From assembly GCA_025594325.1 (NCBI GenBank), contig JANHCV010000009.1, forward strand, positions 1,178,001 to 1,242,000: a stretch of 64,000 nt of DNA, read 5' to 3'. The notes below the pieces were generated by a model. It worked only from the letters and a program-made list of their open reading frames with translations, did not search any database and was not told where the DNA came from. This stretch comes from Blastocladiella emersonii ATCC 22665. Taxonomy: Eukaryota > Blastocladiomycota > Blastocladiomycetes > Blastocladiales > Blastocladiaceae. The first letter of the stretch is position 1. Every line of letters begins with the position of its first letter. Made by a program: the position numbers and the translations under genes. Positions 11,316 to 21,087 of this stretch are shown one piece after another.

Positions 11316-13955
11316 GATACGCAATTTAACTCGATGCAATATACCCATCAGCCGTACGGCTATCCGCCGAACGGTCCGCCGTGGCCCGGCTACCAGGCGC
11401 AATCGACGTGGTCGACAGGCGGTCCTGGGCAGGCTGGTGCCACTCAGCCCGCGGCTCCGGCGACCAGCTCTTATTCAATGCTGGACCTCTTGAACTTTGC
11501 GCAACAGCGTCTCGTCGTGCCCATTCTCAGTCCATCGGCCGGCGTGGATCCCGCTCTTTGGCTCCGCATTCTTGAAACCGACCTCTCTGCAGTCGGTGTT
11601 CCGCTTCATCTGTGGCATCTCGCGGCTCTACATCACGTCGATTCATCTATTGCGCGCACTTTACGTATTTGCGCCCAGGAGCGCTTCGACACGGCTGGAT
11701 CCCTGGGTGACGTGTGGACGATTGGGCTTTGTCCGGTCGTACTCGAGCTGCGCCCAGCGCCAGCACCGGCGCCACCGCCGCCCTTTGGATCGAATTCTGA
11801 TCACGCTCCTGCTCGCTCCAGTACGTGGCAGCCCGCGAGTCCGTGGGCGCCCACCTTGCCCGACTTTTTGACCGGCTCATTTGGAACGTGGCCATTTTTC
11901 CAGCCGCAGCAGCATCAACCGCAGCCACCTGCATCTCCGATGCTGGATAGCTTACCGTGTAACGAAACGAAACCGTTTGCCAGTCTTGATACCGAATTTG
12001 CAGACGACACCTCGCGATTCACTCAACAATCGGAGAGCATCAAGTCTGGGAGCCACCATTCGACTGCTTTCGATCTCGAGGCTGTCGCGGTCGAGTCCTC
12101 TACCGAGGTGACAGCTTGTCTTCCCGACAATGAACCATCAAGTCCAGCATCGTTTGAACCGCAGACCGAGTATGCTAGTGGTGTGACTCTGGAGCCCCGG
12201 ATTGCAGACGAGGACACGGCACAAATTGCGGACAGCAATTTCCTGCCAGCTTCGGAACCCCTTGAACTTGCTGTTGCTCCGCTTTCAGTTGTTGCCAGCT
12301 CGGAAACCGTCGTCGACGAAACGCCGGTATCAACCATCGATTCGGACTTAATCTCAGCTGCGGAGCCACTTCTTCATGGAGCTGGGGAGTCCCGTGAAGC
12401 TCATCACCCACCATCGCCACACTCCAATGCACCCCGGGACTCGCATCCCTACAAGCCGAGCCTGATGGCAATCTCCACTCCGCCGCCGACGCCATCAACT
12501 GTGGCTGCACCGTCGAGAGATCCCCGTTTTCCATGGTACACTCCGCTGCCGCTTGAGCCCCAAGTCTCACCCGCTGCTGGTGATTCCGAGGCCCTGCACC
12601 ATGATCTTCTGCTCGACCTTGAACATGGCCTTCCGTCGCTTCATCGGATCCCACTGCCCCTTGGAATGACTGCCGCGCGCCCACGCTTTGTTCCCGAAGA
12701 TCGGAAATCGATTGCCGCACTCGTGGACCCTGTCAAGGTCCGCGTCGACGTGATCTGGTCCGACCTTATTTCCGCACACTACGACGGCCGCGGTGTATGG
12801 GACTTTGACTCGGCCAAGCTCCCTTGTCACTCGAGACTTTGGGTCAGCACTAAGATAACGTGGGAGACTGCACTGCGAATTCTCATGAGCATGCCGCTTG
12901 CCCAACGGTTCCTCCAAGGTCAGCCAAACGGAGCGTTGACTTACTTTTGGCGTGTGTCCGGCAGCGGCGCTGGTGTGGATTTGCGCGCAACGCCTGACGG
13001 ACTCGTCCTTGATGACTCCATCACAATTGCGCAGCTTCTCGAACTCGACGCGCGCTTGGCTGGAACAAACCAGAAGAAGAAATCGCGGCCCAAGAAAGTG
13101 TCCCTGCCGATTCCCGACCCGGCGAATCTTCCCGTACTTCGCTTTGTTGCATTCACCGACGCTTGCAAATTCGATGGAACGCGCTTGGTTCCCTTGACTG
13201 GCGGCGGCAGGCCATTGGGCGAATCGGCTTTGGCACGACTTCTCACCATCAGCCACACCCTGCTGTTCGTCAAGGTGTACGTGGGTCTCACCGGTTTGCA
13301 CCTCATCCGCGCAGGCTGGGTCGTGCCGACTGCCACGGTTAGCGATTTAGCGGGCGCGGCGCTCCAGTTTGCCGAGTTCCCGCACGCGGCCAAAATCTTT
13401 GCTCGACCCGCGGCGATTTACGAGGAGCGGCCAGGCAACGCACCGCCTCGCAAGCTTAATGCGAGATCGACGTGGCGCGCTCTTGGCGTTCCGTTCGGCG
13501 CCGTCATCGTCTTCGAGTACGAGTTCGACCCCATCTTCACGATGCTGATCGGCGGGTCGCGAAGGGTGTTTCGCAACCCTGGAGATTGTATCTTGCCGTA
13601 CCGACAGAAGCAGCTCCAGTTGGAGCATACTCTCATGTGCGACCTGGCAGACAAATGTGCCAACCGCGATGACGTGGCAAGTGCCTTGTTGCCCGCCTTC
13701 TTTTGCTTCGTGGTTACGGCCGCCCTGGAACCGATCGTTGCGGCCTCGAGGCATATTGAAATGCGCCTCTACTACCACAAGGTCCTTCGTGGGTGTCTCG
13801 CTCCGTATACGTATCTGGAGTGGGTCGCCCAGCGCGCTTCGGGGACATGGAATTGTGATTTTGACTGGCTGTGCGATCCCGATGCGCCCGAGTTCACCAA
13901 GGAGGGACTGGACCAGGTGGATCCCCGAGTGGTTGCGGGCGAGAGTGAGGAGTAG
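11313..13955 (+). CDS. Family A USP7-UBL-like protein, intact single exon
   Basis: 880 residues without interruption. Residues 1-50 are Pro/Gly/Gln-rich (YGYPPNGPPWPGYQ). Residues ~55-150 form the helical block with LNFAQQRLVVPIL, DPALWLRILETDLSAVGVP and ARTLRICAQERFD. An acidic/Ser/Thr linker runs to ~425. LDLEHGLPSLHRIPLPLGM (~433) opens the conserved half. The first UBL-like block (~474-570) has VRVDVIWSDLISAHYDGRGVWDFDS and ends ITIAQLLEL. A KKKSRPKK spacer leads to the second block (~648-740), LLFVKVYVGLTG...IYEERPGNAPPRKL...GAVIVFEYE. The tail has YLEWVAQRASGTWNCDFDWLCDPDAPEF. This and the next copy are the best guides to the family. Homology to USP7 C-terminal UBLs is judged from motif spacing only. 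Confidence 0.85.
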   Translation: MDTQFNSMQYTHQPYGYPPNGPPWPGYQAQSTWSTGGPGQAGATQPAAPATSSYSMLDLLNFAQQRLVVPILSPSAGVDPALWLRILETDLSAVGVPLHLWHLAALHHVDSSIARTLRICAQERFDTAGSLGDVWTIGLCPVVLELRPAPAPAPPPPFGSNSDHAPARSSTWQPASPWAPTLPDFLTGSFGTWPFFQPQQHQPQPPASPMLDSLPCNETKPFASLDTEFADDTSRFTQQSESIKSGSHHSTAFDLEAVAVESSTEVTACLPDNEPSSPASFEPQTEYASGVTLEPRIADEDTAQIADSNFLPASEPLELAVAPLSVVASSETVVDETPVSTIDSDLISAAEPLLHGAGESREAHHPPSPHSNAPRDSHPYKPSLMAISTPPPTPSTVAAPSRDPRFPWYTPLPLEPQVSPAAGDSEALHHDLLLDLEHGLPSLHRIPLPLGMTAARPRFVPEDRKSIAALVDPVKVRVDVIWSDLISAHYDGRGVWDFDSAKLPCHSRLWVSTKITWETALRILMSMPLAQRFLQGQPNGALTYFWRVSGSGAGVDLRATPDGLVLDDSITIAQLLELDARLAGTNQKKKSRPKKVSLPIPDPANLPVLRFVAFTDACKFDGTRLVPLTGGGRPLGESALARLLTISHTLLFVKVYVGLTGLHLIRAGWVVPTATVSDLAGAALQFAEFPHAAKIFARPAAIYEERPGNAPPRKLNARSTWRALGVPFGAVIVFEYEFDPIFTMLIGGSRRVFRNPGDCILPYRQKQLQLEHTLMCDLADKCANRDDVASALLPAFFCFVVTAALEPIVAASRHIEMRLYYHKVLRGCLAPYTYLEWVAQRASGTWNCDFDWLCDPDAPEFTKEGLDQVDPRVVAGESEE

Positions 13956-14121
13956 GGATTCGACGATATATCTTGGTTTCCCAGATCGGGCACCATTCGT
14001 GAGCGGAGCGGCCGTGAGGAGAGTTTCGCGATGTTCACAGCCGCGTGATCCCACTCGACGGCTGTTGTTTCAGGCCCGCTCACGGCGCCACATTGCCACT
14101 CCCTTGCCACCATCTAAACTC

Positions 14122-14135
14122 ATGTAAAACGAATG
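14122..14135 (+). promoter_or_regulatory. Start-stop uORF (ATGTAA) 11 nt before main ATG
   Basis: ATG 14122-TAA, main ATG 14133. The bases 14122-14162 are the family A stretch closest to the family B start module: about 33 of 41 match 26913-26953, including ACTTGATGCAACAC. Confidence 0.65.
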
Positions 14136-16865
14136 GAAACGCACCGCAACTTGATGCAACACGCTCAGCAGTTTTATGGTTACCCGCCAGGCGGACCGCC
14201 AGGCGGACCGCCGTGGCCTGGTTCCCAAACCCAAGCAGCGTGGTCAGCCAACGGTCTTCCTCAGGCCGATAGTGCTCCGCCCGCTGTGCCCGCAACCGCC
14301 ACCTCGTCGAGCGTAGACATCTTGCGTTTTGCTCAGCAACAACTTGTTGTCCCTCCTCTCCCCGCGTCGGGTGGTGTTGACCCCGCTCTGTGGCTCCGCA
14401 TCCTCGAAACCGATTTTTCCGCACTCGGCATTCCGCTTCACCAGTGGCATCTCGCAGCACTCGGCCATGCCGACACCGACCTCGCTCGCGTCTTGCGGAT
14501 TCGCGCGCAGGAGCTTTTCGACGCAGCCGGGCTCGCTGGCGACGTGTGGACCATCGGATATCGCCCCGCTGTTTTGGAGCTTTGCTTGGCGGCACCGGCT
14601 TCTTTCGAAACCTTTCCAATTTTCGGACCTGCTTGTGGAACCGGCCGGCAGCAGTCGAGCGCGTTGGCGTCGGAGTTACCCGATTTCTCTACCGGCTCGC
14701 TTGGAACCTGGCCGGCTTTCCAGCAGTCGCAGCAGCACTCTCAACAGCCTTCTGTTGTCACCGAAGCGATTTCCCCGTTGCAGGCCCCCGTATTTCCGGA
14801 ACTTGATAGCCCAACCGCATGCCTACCTCCCAATCCGATCTACGCGCGCGAGCGTGTCGAGTCTCTGGCTGTTTCGGACACCGACGCTGCGGACGAGGTC
14901 TCTCATATCGAATCTGATCATGACCAGGTGTCCGATTCTGCCCTCGTCGCAACCATGGACGAACATCGGACCGACGTGGACGTTTGCTCGCCCGCCGACC
15001 TTTCGTCAAGCCCGGCATTGACTGCGGTTTGTGCGGAGAGTCCAAGTGGTGCGACGACGGAATCTGGACTTTCAGACAAAGACTCGACGTGCGACGATCG
15101 GACGCCCGACTTGGACCCGACTGAGCATCTCTCCCTTGATTCACAGGACCTTGACGTCGAAGCTGTTGTCGTCAAGGAGGCGGTAGAGTCACAACTTGAG
15201 TCGGACTTCGCTCGAGTCGCGACACCGGATCCCAACGACGACGGCAAGACTCATGTCATCGAGCCTAATGCCGATATACGCCCGACTTCGCCTTTGCCAG
15301 CTTCGACCCAGGACGTTGTTCAACGTGAATCGGCACCGATTACCTCCTCGCGTCCGCCGCCGCCTCCCTCAATCATTGCGGTGCTTTCCGACGGCTTGCT
15401 CTCGGCCTCATCGCCACCGCTGCCGCTCACGTCTACTTCCGATATCGGCGGTTCCGACTCCACGCAGCTTCAGCATTCTGACCTACAACACAATCTGCTT
15501 CTCGAGCTGGAAAATGGCCTTCCGGCGTTCCACCGGATCCCAATGCCGTTCGGAACGACAGCGACGCGAACACGGTTTGTTCCTGAGCTTGATGCGGCCC
15601 CAAGCGAGTCCGACCTCGCTTCCATGGTCCGGATCGATTTCGTGTGGGCCGATCTCATTTCAGCTCACTATGCTGGTCCTGGCTTGTGGGACTTTGACTC
15701 GGCAAGGCTTCCATGCCACACACGCCTGTGGGTCAGCGCTAACGAGACGTGGATTTCTGCTTGGGCCAAGTTTATGGAAACCCCGCTTACCAGGCAGGTA
15801 CTCCAGGACCGGTCCGTTCGGACAACACCCTACTTCTGGCGGATGTCCAGCGGCACCGCGGGTGTGGACCTGCGGCCGATGCCGGAAGGAATCGTTTTCA
15901 ATTGCGACGTCACAATCGCGCAGCTTCTCGAGGCTGACGACCCGAAAGTGGCTTCTGCTGGACCGAAACAGAAGAAAAAGTCGAAGCACAGACGTGCTCC
16001 GAACCGTTCCTTCGCGCTCTTGCCACCTGAATCCACCAACAAACCCGCCGAGCGTGTGCTTCGCTTCATTGCGTTCTCGGCGGCCCTGAAATTTGACGAC
16101 ACGTACCCAAAGCTGCTCAGCAACAGTGAGAAGAGCGACAAGAGCTTGATCCGGCTCCTCGCCGTCCACCACATCCTTCTTTTCATCAAGGTGTACGCGG
16201 GTCTCGCTGGCATGTACTTTGTCTGCGCTGGCTGGGTCGCGCCGACGGACACAGTGGGCGACATTGTTGCTGCCGCGCTTCGGTTCGCCGAAGTCCCGCA
16301 GACCGCGAAGCTCTTCGCGCGACCCTCGGCCATCTACGAGGAGCGGCCGGGCGGCGCGCCGCCGCGCAAGCTCAACGCGAGGCTTTCGTGGCGCGCACAT
16401 GGCGTGTCCTTTGGTACCGTGATCGTTCTCGAGTACGCCAACATCGAACATACCGTTCCCCTCACAATCTTGCAGGCACACGCCCAGCCTGGCGGTCCGG
16501 GGCATTCCATTTTCCTGCCGCGGACGGGCAAGCAGCTTGACCTCCTCTTCCCGCTCATGTGCGAACTGGCCGTCTATTCCGCCGACCCTGTACGCGTGGA
16601 ACGCACGATCTTCCCCGCGTTTTTCTGCTTCTTGATCGCGGGTCTCCTGGAACCGGTCGTTGCCAAGTCGAGGCAGGTCGACCTTCGCCACCAGTACCGC
16701 GTGGTCGTTCGCGGCGGTCTCGCTTCGCCCACGTTCCCGGAGTGGGTCAATCGACGCGCCGCGGGGAAATGGAACCGCGAATTCGAGTGGCTGTGCGATC
16801 CGGAGGCACCCGAGTTCACCAAGGAGGGGTTGGACGCGGTCGATCCGCGCGAGGCCACGCGGTAG
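14133..16865 (+). CDS. Family A USP7-UBL-like protein, intact single exon
   Basis: 910 residues. The N-terminus METHRNLMQHAQQFYGY matches the family B start (M..D.DLMQH) better than other A copies do. A duplicated GGPPGGPP stretch (about residues 20-27) precedes the helical block (~59-150; LRFAQQQLVVPPL, LWLRILETDFSALGIP). The acidic linker is the longest of the array. LLELENGLPAFHRIPMPFGT lies at ~456. The first UBL-like block (~499-600) has VRIDFVWADLISAHYAGPGLWDFDS and YFWRM. The KQKKKSKHRR spacer is followed by the second block (~679-770), LLFIKVYAGLAG...IYEERPGGAPPRKL...GTVIVLEYA. The C-terminal tail FEWLCDPEAPEFTKEGLDAVDP is almost the same as in the previous gene, which fits a recent tandem duplication. 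Confidence 0.85.
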   Translation: METHRNLMQHAQQFYGYPPGGPPGGPPWPGSQTQAAWSANGLPQADSAPPAVPATATSSSVDILRFAQQQLVVPPLPASGGVDPALWLRILETDFSALGIPLHQWHLAALGHADTDLARVLRIRAQELFDAAGLAGDVWTIGYRPAVLELCLAAPASFETFPIFGPACGTGRQQSSALASELPDFSTGSLGTWPAFQQSQQHSQQPSVVTEAISPLQAPVFPELDSPTACLPPNPIYARERVESLAVSDTDAADEVSHIESDHDQVSDSALVATMDEHRTDVDVCSPADLSSSPALTAVCAESPSGATTESGLSDKDSTCDDRTPDLDPTEHLSLDSQDLDVEAVVVKEAVESQLESDFARVATPDPNDDGKTHVIEPNADIRPTSPLPASTQDVVQRESAPITSSRPPPPPSIIAVLSDGLLSASSPPLPLTSTSDIGGSDSTQLQHSDLQHNLLLELENGLPAFHRIPMPFGTTATRTRFVPELDAAPSESDLASMVRIDFVWADLISAHYAGPGLWDFDSARLPCHTRLWVSANETWISAWAKFMETPLTRQVLQDRSVRTTPYFWRMSSGTAGVDLRPMPEGIVFNCDVTIAQLLEADDPKVASAGPKQKKKSKHRRAPNRSFALLPPESTNKPAERVLRFIAFSAALKFDDTYPKLLSNSEKSDKSLIRLLAVHHILLFIKVYAGLAGMYFVCAGWVAPTDTVGDIVAAALRFAEVPQTAKLFARPSAIYEERPGGAPPRKLNARLSWRAHGVSFGTVIVLEYANIEHTVPLTILQAHAQPGGPGHSIFLPRTGKQLDLLFPLMCELAVYSADPVRVERTIFPAFFCFLIAGLLEPVVAKSRQVDLRHQYRVVVRGGLASPTFPEWVNRRAAGKWNREFEWLCDPEAPEFTKEGLDAVDPREATR

Positions 16866-17473
16866 CGAGCGGCGGAGTGTAGAAATAGTAGTAATTTAGT
16901 TTTCCTTTTTACCATTCAACTCGTCGCCGATGCATCTTACGGCGGTTGACCGCGCTGAGCGAGTGAAGTCGGCCGCCCGAATGAGTGGTGACCGTGGCAA
17001 CCAGCCGAAGTCTAGCCATGGCCACGAACAGCAGCTACCGCGATAGATCATCCATCCCTGAAACTACTTGACCGACTAACTTCGAGATTGCTACCATCCT
17101 CTTTCGAGTCAAAGGGTCGGACGAGGCGCTGTTGCCGCGCACAACGAGCTTGCCGCTCGCAGCGTGCGCACGCGGTTGTGATCGACGCAGCATGAGATGC
17201 GTCCGTGATCAACCAGAGCGGATTGCCTGCATTCGACTGGAAGCACCACTGCTCGAAGTCGTGGCCCGGAACGACCTTCGTCGCGTCAGCTGAGCCGAGC
17301 AAGTCGGCACCCGTAGCTTACGGTGAAGCAAGGGCAGCTGATTGAAGGGGTACACACGGAACGCAATATATGCTCTCGAACAATTCACACAGCGCAAGCG
17401 CCAGCATCAGCAATCAAGCACAGGACCGCAATGCGGCCCGCAACGTTTATCGCAGGCACGTCGATTGCGAGGA
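16866..17473. other. Intergenic region, nothing recognised
   Basis: About 600 bases between convergent genes (family A on plus, zinc-finger gene on minus). No conserved ORF or repeat was found. Confidence 0.4.
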
Positions 17474-18807
17474 TCACTGCGAAGGACCAGGCGCCGACGC
17501 GCGGATCGCGTCTCCGCCGTCGGGGACTGTGGTGAGTGGCGGCGATGCAAGGCCTCCGTCGCTCGCGTCAGTCGTTGAGCGAATTGTCAAGGTGGACTGC
17601 GGCCGCCGAAAATCCGACGGCGGACGGAGGTACGGGTGGTACGCTCGCAGATGAAGGTGATGATGACCAGAGCTGTACTGCAACGCGGTGGCAGGAATCG
17701 CGGCTGTCGTTGCTGGATGGCCAAGCGGCTGCGGGAGCGAGGGCGTTGGCTGTACGTTGCCTTGGGCCGCAGGCGGTGCCGGAAACGAGCCGCCGGGCAT
17801 TGAGTGCTGGAAGCGGAAGTACTGCTGCGGCTGGTATACGAGCTGTGGCGACAGAACGAAGCTCTGAGAATACGCGAAGTACGGCGGCTGAGTTTGCGAG
17901 TGTGGGTGAAGGTACTCGCCGGACGGTTGGTAAAACTGACCGGTGTAGCTTGCTGAAGCTTCAAGCGAGCTCGTAGCCGTGCTGCGCGAGGCATCAAGCG
18001 CCGTGTCACCCGCGTCCAGGTCGCGCGGTTCACCCCCGTGCAGCTCGCAGATGTGCCGCATCAAGTTCCAGTAACGCACGTAAGCCTTGCCGCATCCGAT
18101 GTGCGGGCACGCGTGCAGCCGCGCGACTGGGTCTTTCGGCTTACGTTGCGGCCGTACGACCGGGTCCCTCGATCGCGGCGGGGTTGGACTGTATTCGTCG
18201 CCATCGTCATCCGAGTCGGCGTCCGACCGCGTGACGGGGTCTCTCGACTTACGATTCGGTGGCGGGTCCGGCTCGTACTCGTCGTCGTCGTCCGAGTCGA
18301 CGTGCGACCGCGAGCGTTTGAGAGCGCGCGAGTGAAGGAAGGCTCGAAGCAGGACATCTGGCGAAGAAGGACACGACGAAAGAGACGACAAGGACGACGT
18401 GGAATCGAAGAAATCGTCGGCGATGGGATCGGCGGCGGGCGCAACAGATGCGCGTTCAAGTAAAGCGGTCGGACGAGAAGCAGTAGAGAATCGCGCTGCC
18501 AGATGTCGAGGCATGCGCGGTGTCGGAAGGGGAGGCATGACGCTACACGTGCGAGAATCGGTTGTAAAACTTTTATTGACGGAGAAGTTTCGAGACCGTA
18601 CGTGAGCGGACCGTACAACCACGTCCAGACCCGAGATGCGAGCAGCTTCACGTAGGGAGGGTACTTTGACGACGGGGAGCAGCGCCGTTGGAGGGCGTCT
18701 CTCACGAGGCCAGCGATGAAGTCCTTGGAGCAGACGTGGCACGGCTTCTTGGTATCGGTGCAGTAGACATACATGTCGTGCTCGGGTGGCTCGTTCGTGG
18801 TGGACAT
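17474..18807 (-). CDS. C2H2 zinc-finger protein, two exons
   Basis: Read as complement(join(17474..18542,18602..18807)), 424 residues. The 59-nt intron has donor GTACGG at 18601 and acceptor GTGTAG at 18543. It joins exon 1 (MSTTNEPPEHDMYVYC..., with CHVC and WLYGPLT) in frame to the long second ORF, so two overlapping ORFs that look like competitors are one gene. Exon 2 has an Asp/Ser/Arg-rich region and one C2H2 finger, CPHIGCGKAYVRYWNLMRH..., spaced C-x4-C-x12-H-x4-H. The C-terminus is Gln/Pro/Tyr/His-rich and low-complexity, like a fungal transcription factor activation region. The single finger and low-complexity flanks suggest a DNA-binding regulator. It interrupts the family A array on the opposite strand. 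The target is unknown. Confidence 0.65.
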
Positions 18808-19690
18808 CGAGTGGTGGGAGAGCCAACTGCGAAGCGCGCCGATCCAGTACATTGGCCTCGCAGTCGGCACATCGCTACGTAACAGTCACGGTGACTATTA
18901 GCACACGTTTATTCATCACTCTGGAAGAGTCGCGGCGGTCCTCGTCCGTACAGATTCACGCGATGGATTAGGGCGCGGTCGCTCGCGAGGCCAAGCCGGA
19001 CGCCATCGACCTCCTCGCCTCGGTCAGCAAACGTCGCATGGGGTAGGCGTGGCCTCTCGTCCATCGTTTCAGCAAGTTGCGGGGTATGTTCATGTGCATC
19101 CATTGTTCGGCGCGGTCGGTGGCGAGAGAGCGCTCGTGCACGGTTGATTGACGCGTCTCGACATCCGCAGGCATCACGTGCGGGTGTCTCGCGCGCTTGC
19201 AGACGCGCGCCGTGCCCTTGAAAAACGGTGGCGCGCGCTGGATGTCAGCCCCGCACTGAGTCGAGTGAGCTAGAACACGTAGGACCCCGGACCCACAAAG
19301 TCCCGCCGCCTGCGATGAACGGAGCGCTTAGCTTTTGTCTCGGGCCTCCAGTTTTGCCTCCCTTGATGACTGATGCTCTCTTCGTGCATCATTTCTACGG
19401 ATGTTTTGTTCGAAGGTCGGAGGGCCAGGAAAAATGGTCGGACGCGACACCGACTCGAGCTTGGCGACGGCGTCGCTGGCGGTCGAGTCCGAGGTTCGTC
19501 CTCCCGACGAGCTTCGGTTCTGCATGAATACAGATCATGAGTCAGGAAACGAGCGGCAGGGGCATGCGCTGGAAAGGCGCGTTGTTCACTCGCACGTGCC
19601 CCCGACGCCCGGCCAAGTTTCGAGTTCGGTGGCGTCGCGGCTTACGGCCCGTCGGTGTGCTCCAAGCTCCCGTCCCGACCTCACCGCTGC
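18808..19690. other. Intergenic region, nothing recognised
   Basis: Nearly 900 bases without a supported gene. It would contain the divergent promoters of the zinc-finger gene and the decayed family A copy. Confidence 0.4.
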
Positions 19691-19704
19691 ATGTAAACCC
19701 AATG
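19691..19704 (+). promoter_or_regulatory. Start-stop uORF (ATGTAA) before a decayed gene
   Basis: ATG 19691-TAA, former main ATG 19702: 11-nt spacing retained although the gene behind it is broken. Confidence 0.5.
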
Positions 19705-20835
19705 GAAAACGCATGGAACTCGACGCAATACGTGCACCCGTATCAGGCCTACCCGTCAGACCTAGCGCCGGAGTGGCCCGGCTTCCTGCCGCCACCGGCC
19801 GACGGAGCCGCCTCGGCCGCTTACCCGTACGCTTACCACCAAGCTTACCCACATCAGCAGACGGCTGCACCCGCTCTCGATGCTTCTCAGATCTCCGCTT
19901 CGGATCTCGACTTGCTTCTTGTTGCGCAGCAGCGCCTGGTTGTCCCGACCTTGACCGCGCTTGGCGATCTGGACCCCGCGTCGTGGCTGCGCGTCGTCGA
20001 GACGGACCTTGCTGCTCTCGGCCTACCGAGTCGGCTCTGGCAACTCGCCGTGTCCTGCTATACTGACAACGAACTTGCACGGACGCTTCGGGTTCAAGCG
20101 CAATAGTGCTTTGACGCGGAGGGAGCAGCGGGCGACATGTGGTTCCCAAGCATCCAACCGGCCGTCCTCGCGCTGCGTCAGTACGCGGCGCCGCATCACG
20201 TTTTATCGAACGCTACACCGGTCGGTGCGGGACTGTTCGCCAGCTCACTTCGAACGGGCACTCGATTTGGCAGCAGTAGCATCCGTCACCGGGGCTCGGG
20301 ACTTGGGCGCTTTCTGAAGCTGACGCGACTTGGGAAACGTCCACGCTTGCGGCTGCACAGTCTCAGACCGACCTTTTGGGCGAGTCGGTTGCTCGCCACC
20401 ACGCTTTGCCAGTCGACCCGCTTCCGCGTCCGTCCGCCAGCTCCGAGCCTGACGGGTAGCGCGTCGATCCATCTGCGGTCCCCGAAACGCTTCACGGACT
20501 TGACGACGACCTTGGCGACGGCTACCAACTTCCAGCCGTCTCGCCCACTTGCTTCACGGAAACCGAAACCGAAACCGAGCCGATCGCCGACCACGCTTCC
20601 GCGACGACGAGCAGTGCCGACGGGCACGGACACGCGCTGATTTCGGCGCAAACGGCGGCTCCCCTCGAAGACTCTGGCGATGACGATGTCCGCTGCTCGT
20701 GCGCTTCTTCTGCACCGACTTCGTCGTCGCCCAGCCCCGCGAGTATCGCGTCCGAGGACCAAATGGCCTCTCCGCCGCCTCCCACGGATCGCTTAGAGTA
20801 CTTTGCGACCCTTGCCAACAATTATTCGGGCGCGT
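19702..20835 (+). pseudogene. Decayed, 3'-truncated family A copy
   Basis: Begins MENAWNSTQYVHPYQAYPSD and keeps the helical block (VAQQRLVVPTLTALGDLDPASW, ETDLAALGLPSRLW). A TAG at 20104-20106 then stops it inside RTLRVQAQ. Family-like sequence goes on (FDAEGAAGDMW, QPAVLALRQYA) to about 20200, and acidic/Ser-rich linker remnants in shifted frames continue to roughly 20835. Neither UBL-like block is present; the copy ends shortly before the 3' end of the Pol III gene. The right boundary is approximate. Confidence 0.6.
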
Positions 20836-21087
20836 AGGCGCCGGCCTGTCCCGCCTCAGCAGCGGCCGCGCCGCCGCCGCCGGCTTCTCCGCGCCCGTCG
20901 AGCGGCAGACGCGAGCTCGCTTGTTTGGCTCAAGGCGGCGGCGCAGTCGCGCTGGGCAGCTCGCGGGACCACGTTTCATGAAGCAGAGACAGGAGGATGA
21001 GGAACACACGCTAATCAATAGATGCACTCGTCGTACTCGTACTCGGTCTCGCCCGTTTTCCTTCCTTCACACACACACGACACTCGA

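Noticed and set aside
18061-18870. Separate 269-codon minus-strand gene overlapping the zinc-finger gene
   Set aside because: Only its first ~70 codons look coding; these splice in frame into the zinc-finger exon.
1-20835. Family A as an active retrotransposon array
   Set aside because: No reverse transcriptase, protease, integrase, LTRs or target duplications are visible; only a possible Gag-like block remains.
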